Assembly (NCBI RefSeq): GCF_029892565.1
Contig: NZ_JARXVH010000026.1
Location: 35,925-99,924 of the forward strand
Length of the DNA: 64,000 nucleotides
Direction of reading: 5' to 3'
Source: Streptomyces pseudovenezuelae
GTDB taxonomy: Bacteria; Actinomycetota; Actinomycetes; Streptomycetales; Streptomycetaceae
Shown here piece by piece: positions 26,787 to 34,931 of the stretch. The position numbers were made by a program, and so were the translations under genes. Each line of letters begins with the position of its first letter. The first letter of the stretch is position 1. The notes under the pieces are model-generated. The model was not told the origin of the DNA. It was given only the letters and a program-made list of their open reading frames with translations, and did no database searches.

Positions 26787-27344
26787 TCAGGTCGCGTCGC
26801 CAAGCAGGGTTTGGAGGGCCTGCCGGAAGGCGGCGGTGTCGATGTCCTGGCCGATGGCCAGGCGCTGCGAATATCCCGTGAGCATGGCGAGCAGTGCGCC
26901 GGCCACGCCGGAGGGGTCCGGTGAGTCGGGCAGGCCGCGGGCGCAGCGGTCCTGGCGGATGAGCCCGGCGACCTTCTCCTGGTCCTTGGCCAGTTGCGCC
27001 CGGATCTGGGCGGCGAGGTCGGGCGAGACGGCGGCCTCGGCCCAGACCTGCGCCATCAGCCGGGCGTGGCCGCCGTGGCGGGCGCGGACCCGGTCGAGCA
27101 GTTCGGCAGCGTCGCGGATGCTTGCGAGGTCGATGAGGTTATCCACGGCGTCCTCGCAGACGGCCGCCACCAGGTCGTTCTTGCTGGGGAAGTAGCTGTA
27201 GACCGCTCCGGTGGACAGTCCGCTGGCGGCGACGATCTCACCGGTGGAGGTCTGGGCGAAGCCCTTGGCCGCGAACATCTCGCGGGCGGCGGCCAGGATC
27301 TGTCGGCGCCGGGCGTCGCGGTGCTCCTGGGTAACCTTGGGCAT
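26787..27344 (-). CDS. TetR-family repressor
   Basis: 185 residues. HTH at 15-55 (RRRQILAAAREMFAAKGFAQTSTGEIVAASGLSTGAVYSYFPSKNDLVAAV), all-helical ligand domain after that. ATG 27344 was chosen; the frame is open further upstream. Divergent from the SDR gene; the 97-base gap has an AT-rich stretch with CCTC/GAGG-flanked imperfect dyad around 27355-27380, the likely operator. Confidence 0.9.
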   Translation of the reverse strand: MPKVTQEHRDARRRQILAAAREMFAAKGFAQTSTGEIVAASGLSTGAVYSYFPSKNDLVAAVCEDAVDNLIDLASIRDAAELLDRVRARHGGHARLMAQVWAEAAVSPDLAAQIRAQLAKDQEKVAGLIRQDRCARGLPDSPDPSGVAGALLAMLTGYSQRLAIGQDIDTAAFRQALQTLLGDAT

Positions 27345-27441
27345 AAAAGAACGACCTCTCGTTTTATTGTAGAGTGAGGCCCATCGTAACCGGCCGCCGG
27401 CTCTTGGAAAGCGGCGCCGTCCGACGAAGGAGTTGTGTCTC

Positions 27442-28242
27442 ATGACATCCACCACCGTGACATCCGCCTCTGGGCCAGCTGGCGAGTTCGCCGAGGTTCG
27501 AGTCCTGGTCACCGGCGGCACGAAGGGAATCGGCGCGGCCGTCGCGGTCCGGTTCGCCGAGGCCGGGGCCGACGTCGTCGTCGCGGCCCGCACGCCGGTC
27601 GACGAGCCGCCCGCCGGCAGGTTCGTCGCCGCCGACATCGCCACCGCCGACGGGACCGCCACCCTAGCCGCGAAGGCGACGCAGTTGCTCGGAGGAATCG
27701 ATGTCCTGATCAACAACGCCGGCAGCCAGACGTACATCCCAGGCGGGGCGCTCGACGCGGCCGACGACGACTGGTACCGCGACCTCGACACCAACCTGAT
27801 GTCCGCGGTCCGCCTGGACCGGGCCCTGTTGCCGGGGATGATCGCGCAAAACCGCGGGGTCATCATCCACGTCACGTCGGGCCAAGCGCGCCTGCCCGGC
27901 CCCGCGTCGCTCCCGTACGCGGCGGCGAAGGCCGCGACGACCGTCTATAGCAAGGGCCTGGCCAACGAGGTCGGCAAGCACGGGATCAGGGTGAACACCG
28001 TCGTCCCGGGACTCATCGAGACCCCGGCCGTCACCCGGCGTCTGGACCAGATCACCGCCGACAGCGGCCTGGACGCCGAAACGGCCCGCCGGCAGCTGAT
28101 CGACCGGGTCGGCATCCCGCTCGGGCGCCCCGGCCAGCCCGCCGACGTCGCCGAACTCGTCGCGTTCCTCGCCTCCGACCGCGCGGCGTTCCTCACCGGC
28201 AGCCAGTACGTCGTCGACGGGGGCAGTATTCCGACGGTCTAG
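27442..28242 (+). CDS. Short-chain dehydrogenase/reductase
   Basis: 266 residues, classical SDR. Cofactor motif TGGTKGIG (about 26), NNAG (about 94), catalytic Ser and YAAAK (about 160, PYAAAKAATT), then PG-x-IETPA and C-terminal FLTGSQYVVDGG. The Arg after strand beta2 (AARTP) suggests NADPH. ATG 27442 follows GAAGGAG. Probably controlled by the divergent TetR gene; substrate not predictable. Confidence 0.9.
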   Translation: MTSTTVTSASGPAGEFAEVRVLVTGGTKGIGAAVAVRFAEAGADVVVAARTPVDEPPAGRFVAADIATADGTATLAAKATQLLGGIDVLINNAGSQTYIPGGALDAADDDWYRDLDTNLMSAVRLDRALLPGMIAQNRGVIIHVTSGQARLPGPASLPYAAAKAATTVYSKGLANEVGKHGIRVNTVVPGLIETPAVTRRLDQITADSGLDAETARRQLIDRVGIPLGRPGQPADVAELVAFLASDRAAFLTGSQYVVDGGSIPTV

Positions 28243-28261
28243 CCAGGCGCGAAGTTCCTGA

Positions 28262-29161
28262 TCGGTTCAGTGGTCGTAGGCGATCAGTGATCGGGTGACG
28301 GTTGCACCGGTCTTGTTGTTGTGCCAGATCGCTGCGGCCAGGGCCAGGACGCGCTGGGCGACGCGGACCGCCACACCCTCGATGGTTCGTGCACCGTGTT
28401 GCTCCAGGTCGAGCTGACCCTTGAGGGTGTCGTTGACCGACTCGATCAGTTGGCGGACCTTCTTGAGCACCGGCTCGCCGTACCGCTGCTTCTCCCGCTT
28501 GCGCGAGGGCCGCAGCTGCTCGATGCCCTGCCCGGCGAGGGCCTTTTCGAATGGCTTGGACGCGAAGCCCTTGTCCGAGATCAGCACGATGCCCTCGCGG
28601 TCGGCGACCAGGTCGGCGTCGACCTCCAGCATCGCCGCAAGGACCTCGCGCTCTCCTATCTTCGGGTTGGCCAGCGCCCACATGATCGGCATTCCGGTCG
28701 GGGTGCACACCAGGTACAAGCGTAGGCCCCAAAAAAAACCGGGAGTGGGAGGCGCAGTAGCCGTAGCCGGCCCAGCCCGCGAGATTGGAACGCTGCACGG
28801 TCGGGCGCGACATCCCGCACGGCACCGGAGTCGAGTCGGTGATCCAGAGGTTGTCGAACCAGAAGTCGCTATCTATCGCCAGTTCCCGGATCATGCGCTT
28901 GACCAGCCCGAGCGTGGAGCGGAGCCGCTTGTTGTAGCCCGCGCGCTGCGGCAGGTACGGGAACATACCCGTCAGGTGCTTGTTCGCGTAGCGTAACCAG
29001 CGCGACTCAGAGTGGTAGCCGAGCAGGGCCTGGGCCACGGCCAGGCAGACGAGTTCGGAGTCGCTGAGCAGCGGCGGCCTGCCCATGCATCGGGTCCCTC
29101 CGATCTCGTCGTCGATCTTCACATACAGTGCGGTCAAGGGGGTGTTCAGGTCTGTCGTCAC
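28262..29161 (-). pseudogene. IS982-family transposase, two frames joined at a T8 run
   Basis: First frame (29161 down): MTTDLNTPLTALYVKIDD, ELVCLAVAQALLGYHSESRWLRYA, LWITDSTPVPCG (first Asp), SNLAGWAGYGYCASHSRFF. At 28731-28738 (eight A on the plus strand, eight T in the gene) the frame must shift by one base to continue GLRLYLVCTPTGMPI, DREGIVLISDKGFASKPF, SVNDTLKGQLDLEQHG and AAIWHNNKTGA. Seven T would restore one frame. It is either a knock-out, a sequencing slip, or a slippage site. The terminal repeats were not identified. Confidence 0.75.
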
Positions 29162-29646
29162 ACACGGATCTTTGACACCCTTGCCCCTTTGACGGGCCGA
29201 AACTTCGGATCAACTCGTCTAGGGGCGGACAAAGTCTCGAACGTTGCTGAAATACAGCGCGGTTGGTAGTGAAAGCCGTCGGACACACGAGGGCTGCCCG
29301 GGTGCAGGTCGGCCCGGCCGATGCACTCAGGCAGCGGTGAAACGGTCTATCGCTTCGGGGACGAGAACGGATCCGCACCAAAGGTGCAGCGCCGTGTCGC
29401 CGAAGCGGACAGGGTTCAGTGGACGCGCTGCCGGTTGGTACTCCAGCGCTGCCGGGGGTGTCGGTTGTTCGGTCGCTCGGGTCAGGAGCTCGGTCTGCCG
29501 GTGCGTCCCACGGTGGTTGTGGCCGAATTTCGTCACCGGTGGGTCACAGGTCGGAGTGCGGGAGAACTGCCGGCTCCACGGTTTTGTCTGGTTCGACGAG
29601 GGCGGCGAAAAGCCGTGCTCCGGACAACTGGGACTCGGGGGACAGC
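29162..29646. other. Gap, IS end and possible ankyrin-like tail
   Basis: The first part probably holds the IS982 end. On the minus strand at 29327-29430 a short frame ends FGDTALHLWCGSVLVPEAIDRFTAA-stop, reminiscent of an ankyrin repeat tail, but too short to call. The rest has no recognised content apart from the lipoprotein promoter. Confidence 0.3.
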
Positions 29647-30357
29647 ATGCGGTACGTGAACGGAATGCGCGGTTCGGCGGTGGCGGTCGTCGTGGCTTCG
29701 GCGGCTCTGGCGGTGGCGGGATGTCAGCCCGGTGGGGGCGGTGCGGACACCGGCGACGGCGGCGTCACCCCGTCCGGGGCCGTCAGCTCAGCGACCTCCT
29801 CCTCCACGCGCGGCGCCCCGAAGCCCGGCAGCTCCGCCTCCGGTTCCTCCACGCCCTCCGCCTCCCGGCCCGCGTCCTCCGCACCCCCGTCCGCACCCGC
29901 TCCGGGCAGTTCGGCGGCGACCTGTTCGGCGGGCAGTCTGAAGGCGACCGCCCGTCAGGCCGCCGTGCGGCCGGCCGGTACGGGGACTGGGGCGGCCGTC
30001 GTCGAGTTCACCAACGTGCTCGGACGGACGTGCGTCCTCAAGGGGCACCCCACGGTGGCCGGCGCCGCGAACGGCTCTCCCGAGATGAACGTGCCGCTCA
30101 CCGTCAAGCCGACCGGAGCCGCGGCGCCGGTGAAGGTGGCCCCCGGCGGCAAGGCGTGGGTGAAGCTGACGTTCGTGCAGGTGCAGGGAGAGGCCGACGG
30201 GTACTGCGTGTCCGGTTCGGCGCCCGTGGTGTATCCCACGATGGTCGTCCGGCTGCCGGGGTCCGGGGCGCACCAGGTGGCCCTGGACGACGGGCAGTTC
30301 GCCGAGTGCGACGACACCGTGACCGTCACCGCCGTATCGGCGGTCAGGCCTTCTTGA
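29647..30357 (+). CDS. Secreted DUF4232 lipoprotein
   Basis: 236 residues. Signal peptide with lipobox LAVAGC (Cys about 28), a long Ser/Pro/Ala-rich linker to about 92, then a DUF4232 domain beginning TCSAGSLKATARQA with VEFTNVLGRTCVLKGHPTV and GYCVSGSAPVVYP. It probably sits outside the membrane on a flexible stalk; DUF4232 proteins are common in Streptomyces and uncharacterised. ATG 29647 gives the usual signal length; ATG 29665 is possible. Confidence 0.85.
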   Translation: MRYVNGMRGSAVAVVVASAALAVAGCQPGGGGADTGDGGVTPSGAVSSATSSSTRGAPKPGSSASGSSTPSASRPASSAPPSAPAPGSSAATCSAGSLKATARQAAVRPAGTGTGAAVVEFTNVLGRTCVLKGHPTVAGAANGSPEMNVPLTVKPTGAAAPVKVAPGGKAWVKLTFVQVQGEADGYCVSGSAPVVYPTMVVRLPGSGAHQVALDDGQFAECDDTVTVTAVSAVRPS

Positions 30358-30736
30358 CCTCCAGTCGCGCTGTCTGCGCAGCCAGCGAACGCCGTCGGAG
30401 ACGGAGTGGGGGGCACAGGACGCGACAGTTTCTCCTGGCGTGACTACCGCGACCTGGTCGTCCGGCCTCACATCCAGCTCGGTGCCCCCATCGCCTTGAT
30501 CTGGGACCACTGTGAGACTCATGGGCCGCCGTCCGGGGCCAGGGCCTGACCCGTGGGACAACTGGCCCAGGCTGCCTTGTTGAAGATCTGTCGGCCCGCG
30601 GTCCCAGGCGGCGATAGCCGTCATCGGACCGGCGGGCGTGTCTCGATAGGGGCCTTGCCGCACAAGGCACCGTCACAGTTCTGACCGCCCACCGGCCCGA
30701 CGCCGGCCATCAGCCCCGTGCCGATCGAGGAGCCGC
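30358..30736. other. Gap, probable left non-coding end of an IS110 element
   Basis: No gene found. The last part precedes an IS110 transposase start (GTG 30737, GAGGAGCC upstream) and probably is that element's non-coding end, where IS110 elements encode their guide (bridge) RNA. Confidence 0.3.
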
Positions 30737-30862
30737 GTGACCATCACCAGCCTGCCCCGGCCGACTCTGCCCGCACACTCTGATGAACCGTCGGCAGAGG
30801 ACGTGATCCTGGGGGTGGACACCCACAAGGACGTGCATGTTTCCACCGTGGTCACCGCGACG
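30737..30862 (+). pseudogene. IS110-family transposase, N-terminal stub
   Basis: Starts MTITSLPRPTLPAHSDEPSAED and VILGVDTHKDVHVSTVVTA, the RuvC-like DEDD start with the first Asp (GVDTHKD). It stops abruptly near 30862, where the C-terminal region of another IS110 gene on the opposite strand begins: an end-to-end deletion junction. Confidence 0.75.
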
Positions 30863-31846
30863 TCCCGGATGACTTGGTCGTGGGGGCGAGGCCGGCGTAG
30901 GAGGCCAGGTGGGCGGCGGTGGGGAAGCTGGTTCCGTCGCCGACGGTGACCAGCAAGGTGGCGGCGGTCCTGACCGCGACCCCCGGAATCGAGGTCAGGA
31001 CCGCGGAAAGAGGGTGAGGCTCCAGCAGCTGTCCGATCTGCGCTTCCAGAGCTCGTCGTTGTTCGTGGACGGCCGCGAGGGAACGGGCCAGGGACGGGAT
31101 CACGAGGTCAGGGTGCCGGTGCCCGGGACCACGACGGTCTGCTCGTCGAGCGGGTCGAATACCTCGTCGATCAGCCGGGCAGCCATGCGCGGAGCCTTGG
31201 GCCGGATCACCTCAACGAGTCTGCGGCGACCGGCCTTTCGCAAGCTGGCTGGGGATCCGTAGCGTTCCAGCAGCCAGGTCACGGCCTGGTGGTCCAGGCG
31301 CGGGCCGAGGACGCGCTCCAGGCTGGGGTGGAACTGGGTGAGCAAGCCGCGTATCCGGTTGGAGGTGCGGGTCGCCTCGGCCGCCAGGTCCTGGTCGAAG
31401 CCCACCAGCACGGTCAGCTCGGCGGTGATCTCGTCGGTCAGTTCCAACGAGCGCAGGGTGTGTGGCATGGTCCGTGCGGCGTCCGCGATCACCGCGGCGT
31501 CTTTGGCATCGGTCTTGGCCTCGCCCGGGCAGAGGTCGGCGATGCGTCGCATCGAGAGTCCGGGCAGGTAGGCGACCTTGCAGCCGGCGTCCCGGGCGAC
31601 GGTCAGGGGCAGGGCACCGATGGAGGCGGGCTGGTCCACGATCACCAGGACGGTGCCGAACTTGGCGGTCAGCTTGTCGAAGACGGCCCGTAGTTTCGGC
31701 TCGCTGTTGGGCAGGTGTTTGTCGAAGACCTTCTTGCCGGCCGGAGTGAGTCCGTGCCCGTGATGGGCGCTCTTGCCGACGTCCAGGCCGAGGAAGACGC
31801 CCACGTCGTCGATGTCGTCCAACTCATCCTCCCGAACGGGGTTCAT
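30853..31846 (-). pseudogene. IS110-family transposase, frameshifted and C-truncated
   Basis: ATG 31846. RuvC-like part: FLGLDVGKSAHHGHGL, VLVIVDQPASIGALP, EAKTDAKDAAVIADAAR; then helical linker. Near 31100 the frame stops at TLTS and continues shifted as IPSLARSLAAVHEQRR, the Tnp domain LTSIPGVAVRTAATLLVTVGDGTSFPTAAHLASYAGLAPTTKSSGTS. It ends exactly before the conserved block after the catalytic Ser region. Inactive. Confidence 0.8.
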
Positions 31847-32464
31847 GCGGTGCTGGCCAGGGCGTTGGCGTCGTATGCGCGCATCCACGTTATGCAGACC
31901 TGCCGCCCGCGAACGGCCGGGCATTGCGCTCGGCCAGGCGGTGGTCGGACCTCTCATCAGCGTCTCCAACGGTGCCTCTCGGCCCCGGGCGGCCAGGTGT
32001 CACAGGAACCATTGAAGGCAACCACCCCCAAGCCATACCCGGGGCCACTGGATCCTCCGGACCGTACGACAGCCCATCCGACCCATCAACAACGTAGGAC
32101 CACCCCCCAGGTCATCGGTTCATCATCGATTCGACAGGGGGGACCAGTCATACCGGGCCCGGAGGCCAGCGGTCCCATTGCGGAACCGCGAAGAAGATAA
32201 CTGTGAGAGTTCTTCTGCGGCCCGGGATGGGTTGCTGCCAGGCTCGGCGCTCGTGATCCGGTATGACTCGCAAGATAACTGGCGTCCCGTCAGGGACTGC
32301 CGTTCCCCCGAGATGTCTGCCGGACACGGGCGTCGGCCCGGCCCACCCGTTGGCTTGATCAGCAGCTTGTCCGCCTTCCGGCGTGACTCATCACAGTTCT
32401 GCCACGTGGTGACTCCACCCAGGCCGACGCCGTCACGGCCGTCCGCCCGGAGGAGAACAACCGC
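31847..32464. other. 618-base non-coding region between two head-to-head IS110 genes
   Basis: Holds the 5' non-coding ends of both transposase genes and therefore, by family rule, possibly two bridge-RNA loci. Contains the inverted pair and direct repeats noted at 32146-32300. No protein-coding signature. Confidence 0.4.
32146..32300 (+). ncRNA. Candidate IS110 bridge-RNA region
   Basis: Upstream of the intact IS110 transposase. A 10-base perfect inverted pair GTCATACCGG (32146-32155) and CCGGTATGAC (32258-32267) encloses about 100 bases, and AAGATAACTG occurs twice (32194, 32272). IS110 elements are known to encode a structured bridge RNA in the non-coding end upstream of the transposase. 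Position and dyad fit, but the fold and the target/donor loops could not be assigned, so this is a proposal. Confidence 0.3.
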
Positions 32465-33547
32465 ATGACCATGCTCGCAGAACACGTCGATGGCGTCATC
32501 GGCGTCGACACCCACCGCGACACACTCGCCGTAGCCGCCGTCAGCCCCATCGGCGCCGTCCTGGCCAGCGCCGATTCCCCGGCCAACGCCCGCGGCTACC
32601 GGCGCCTGCTGGACTTCGCCCGCCAGCAAGTTCCCGGCCGCCGCTGCTGGGCGCTGGAAGGCATCGGCAGCTACGGTGCTGGCCTCGCGGTCTTCCTGGA
32701 CCAGGCCGGCGAGCAGGTCGTCGAGGTCTGCCGCCCGAAACGAGCGGCCAACCGCGGCGGCCGCAAGACCGACATGCTCGACGCCATCCGGGCCGCCAAG
32801 GAGGCTCTGGCCACCGAGCATCTGATTCAGCCCCGCCTCCGCGGCGAACGCGAGGCACTGCGGGTGCTGCTTGCCACCCGTCACGGCGCAGTCCTCGCTT
32901 CCACCGCCGCGATCAACCAGCTCAAAGCCCTGATCGTCTCCGCGCCGGACGACCTCCGTGCCGAGCTGCGCAAGCTCAAGCGCCCCGCTCAGATCGCTCA
33001 CTGTGCTCAGTTCCGCGACCGCCCGGCCCAGGACCTCGAGCACCGGATGACGGTGCGGGCCATGCGGTCCACGGCCCAGCGCGTCCAGGCCCTGCAGGCC
33101 GAGGCCAAGGAGCTCGAAACCGAGATTCTCTCCCTGGTGCGGCAGCAGGCCCCCGAGCTTCTCGGCCTGCTCGGAGTCGGACCGATCACCGCCGCCCAGA
33201 TCTTGGTCAGCTGGTCTCACCAGGGGCGATTCCGCTCGGAAGCTGCCTTCGCCGCCTTCGCCGGCGTCTCGCCGATCCCTGCCTCGTCCGGGCTGACCAA
33301 CCGACACCGGCTCAACCGCAGCGGCGACCGGCAGCTCAACCGGGCCATGCACACCATCACCCTGATCAGGATGCGACTCGATCCCGCTACGAAGACGTAC
33401 GTCGCACGCAAGATCACCGAAGGAAAGACCGCCCGTGACGCGCAGCGATGCCTCAAGCGGGTGATCTGCCGTCAGATCTTTAAGATCCTTGAGCGCTCCG
33501 ACCGGAACCGGCTCGAAAACGTCGAAGAACTCGCCCGAGCGGCTTGA
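32465..33547 (+). CDS. IS110-family transposase (intact)
   Basis: 360 residues. RuvC-like DEDD domain: GVIGVDTHRDTLAVA (Asp about 15), WALEGIGSYG (Glu about 60), RGGRKTDMLDAIRAAKEA (two Asp about 99-102). After a coiled linker the Tnp domain: LLGVGPITAAQILVSWSHQGRFRSEAAFAAFAGVSPIPASSGLTNRHRLNRSGDRQLNRAM with the Ser nucleophile region. IS110 recombinases use RNA-guided strand exchange and have no inverted repeats. GGAGGAGAAC upstream of the ATG. Head-to-head with the decayed IS110 gene on the left. Confidence 0.9.
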   Translation: MTMLAEHVDGVIGVDTHRDTLAVAAVSPIGAVLASADSPANARGYRRLLDFARQQVPGRRCWALEGIGSYGAGLAVFLDQAGEQVVEVCRPKRAANRGGRKTDMLDAIRAAKEALATEHLIQPRLRGEREALRVLLATRHGAVLASTAAINQLKALIVSAPDDLRAELRKLKRPAQIAHCAQFRDRPAQDLEHRMTVRAMRSTAQRVQALQAEAKELETEILSLVRQQAPELLGLLGVGPITAAQILVSWSHQGRFRSEAAFAAFAGVSPIPASSGLTNRHRLNRSGDRQLNRAMHTITLIRMRLDPATKTYVARKITEGKTARDAQRCLKRVICRQIFKILERSDRNRLENVEELARAA

Positions 33548-33584
33548 CACGACATAACAGCCTCGGGGGGAGCGCGGGCAGCGA

Positions 33585-33823
33585 ATGAGGGGATCGCGGC
33601 GCCGGGCTGGCGTGCCGCGCGGCTCCTGCTGCGCGGTTCCGCACATCGTGCACAGCTGGGTGTCCGGGTGCTCTGCCGCGTCCAGGGCGCGGTTCACATC
33701 GAGCAGCGGCGCGCCCGCCGGTGCTTCTTCGCAATCCGGTGCGTGCAGGACGGAGCGCCGGGCCGCGGCCCTCTCGCACAGCTTCGCAAGCACCCACCCC
33801 GAAGGCCAGCGCTCCCCGAGCAC
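33585..33823 (-). pseudogene. Fragment of a Streptomyces small Cys-containing protein
   Basis: Minus strand: LGERWPSGWVLAKLCERAAARRSVLHAPDCEEAPAGAP and LDVNRALDAAEHPDTQLCTMCGTAQ. The HAPDC and CTMCG motifs are the tail of a family of small Streptomyces proteins with a Cys pair, possibly metal binding. Upstream the same frame reads LTA-stop-VLGERW, so a TAG lies where relatives are expected to continue. The C-terminus is cut near the IS110 end. Probably dead. Confidence 0.4.
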
Positions 33824-33874
33824 CTACGCCGTGAGGGTGCGAGCGTGTCAGTGCCGACTGGCACGATCCGCCTT

Positions 33875-34084
33875 ATGACTTCCTCAATACCTGAGTCCTG
33901 GGGCCGCATCGAGGCGTGGCTCGCCGGCAAGGCACCGCGCACCTTCGCCCGGTTGGCGCCCCCAGCCGAGCGCGCCGCGATCGAGATGGCAGAAGAGGCC
34001 ATCGGCCTGGCGTTCCCCCAGCCGCTGGTGGAGTCGCTCCTTCGGCATGACGGCACAGCCTACGGCGTTCTGTTACCACCGTTT
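33875..34084 (+). pseudogene. SMI1/KNR4-type protein, N-terminal fragment
   Basis: ATG 33875. SWGRIEAWLAGKAPRTFARLAPPAERAAIEMAEEAIGLAFPQPLVESLLRHDG is the start of an SMI1/KNR4 domain, often an immunity protein of polymorphic toxins in bacteria. After LLPPFW the sequence switches to the methyltransferase gene, so only the first third remains. Confidence 0.65.
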
Positions 34085-34689
34085 TGGAAGAGCTGGTCCG
34101 GCGTGGGTACGACGCGCTCTCCCTTCGCTATGACCAGGAGTACGGCGCCGAGACGAAGTACCAGCCCTGGATCAGCGAACTGTCTGGTCGTATCCCGGCT
34201 GGAGGCACGGTGCTGGATCTGGGGTGCGGAAGCGGGGTTCCCGTCGCCCGCGCCCTGGCGACCGTAGGTCACCGTGTCACCGGCGTCGACATCAGTGAGG
34301 TGCAGATCCGCAGGGCCCGGGAGCTCGTGCCGCAGGCCGAGTTCATCCGCGCCGATGCCACGGCCGTGGACTTCGGGCCGGCCTCCTTCGACGCGGTCGT
34401 CTCCTTCTACGCACTGATCCACATCCCGCTTGAGGAACAGCTTCCGTTGCTGCAGAAGGTCGCCGGATGGCTGCGACCTGGCGGTTGGTTCCTGGGCACC
34501 ACCGGCCATCGGGCCTGGACCGGCGTCGATGAGGACTGGCTGGGCGGCGGGACCGCTATGTGGTGGAGCCACGCGGACGCCACCACGAACCGGACCTGGA
34601 TCACTCAAGCCGGCCTGATGGTCGAGCAGGAAGAGTTCGTGCCCGAAGGCGAGGGCGGGCACGCTCTGTTCTGGGCCCGACGCCGCTGA
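34084..34689 (+). CDS. Class I SAM-dependent methyltransferase
   Basis: 201 residues. SAM-binding motif I VLDLGCGSGVPVARALA (about 43), motif II VTGVDISEVQIRRAR with acidic Asp, motif III FIRADATAVDFGPASFDAVVSFYALIHIP. The N-terminus RRGYDALSLRYDQEYG matches relatives almost from their start; a few residues may be missing because the gene fuses to the SMI1 fragment. TTG 34084 is the first start in frame. Methyl acceptor unknown. Expression may now depend on the upstream remnant's promoter. Confidence 0.75.
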   Translation: MEELVRRGYDALSLRYDQEYGAETKYQPWISELSGRIPAGGTVLDLGCGSGVPVARALATVGHRVTGVDISEVQIRRARELVPQAEFIRADATAVDFGPASFDAVVSFYALIHIPLEEQLPLLQKVAGWLRPGGWFLGTTGHRAWTGVDEDWLGGGTAMWWSHADATTNRTWITQAGLMVEQEEFVPEGEGGHALFWARRR

Positions 34690-34931
34690 TGTCCCTTCCC
34701 GGTCGCGGTCGAAGACGACTGACCGACAACATCAAGTGAGACAACTCCGTGGAAGTGCGGCTGGCAGACAACACCAGTTGAGACTCCGCCGAAGATCCGT
34801 CTCACCTGTCTTTACATCACCCCTGGTCACAGCCTCGGCCACGGGCAAGATCAAATGAGCCGGGACACCCTGGTCGCCCCTGGCTGTCCCGCTGAAGGAC
34901 AAGCCCTGAGCAGATATTCGGTTGCTCGCTT
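34690..34931. other. Intergenic region with paired direct repeats
   Basis: Contains GACAACATCAAGTGAGACAA-CTCCG (34725-34749) and the shorter GACAACACCAGTTGAGACTCCG (34767-34788), and a third partial (AAGATCAAATGAG, 34849). Such spaced copies resemble multiple terminal binding sites of IS21/IS481-type elements; no transposase is left. Confidence 0.4.

Noticed and set aside
29327..29536. Ankyrin-repeat protein
   Set aside because: Only one weak TALHL motif at the very end of a short frame; insufficient.
32123..33823. 566-codon minus-strand frame opposite the IS110 transposase
   Set aside because: Mostly antisense to a catalytic-domain gene; only its first 80 codons (33585-33823) look real and are annotated as a separate fragment.
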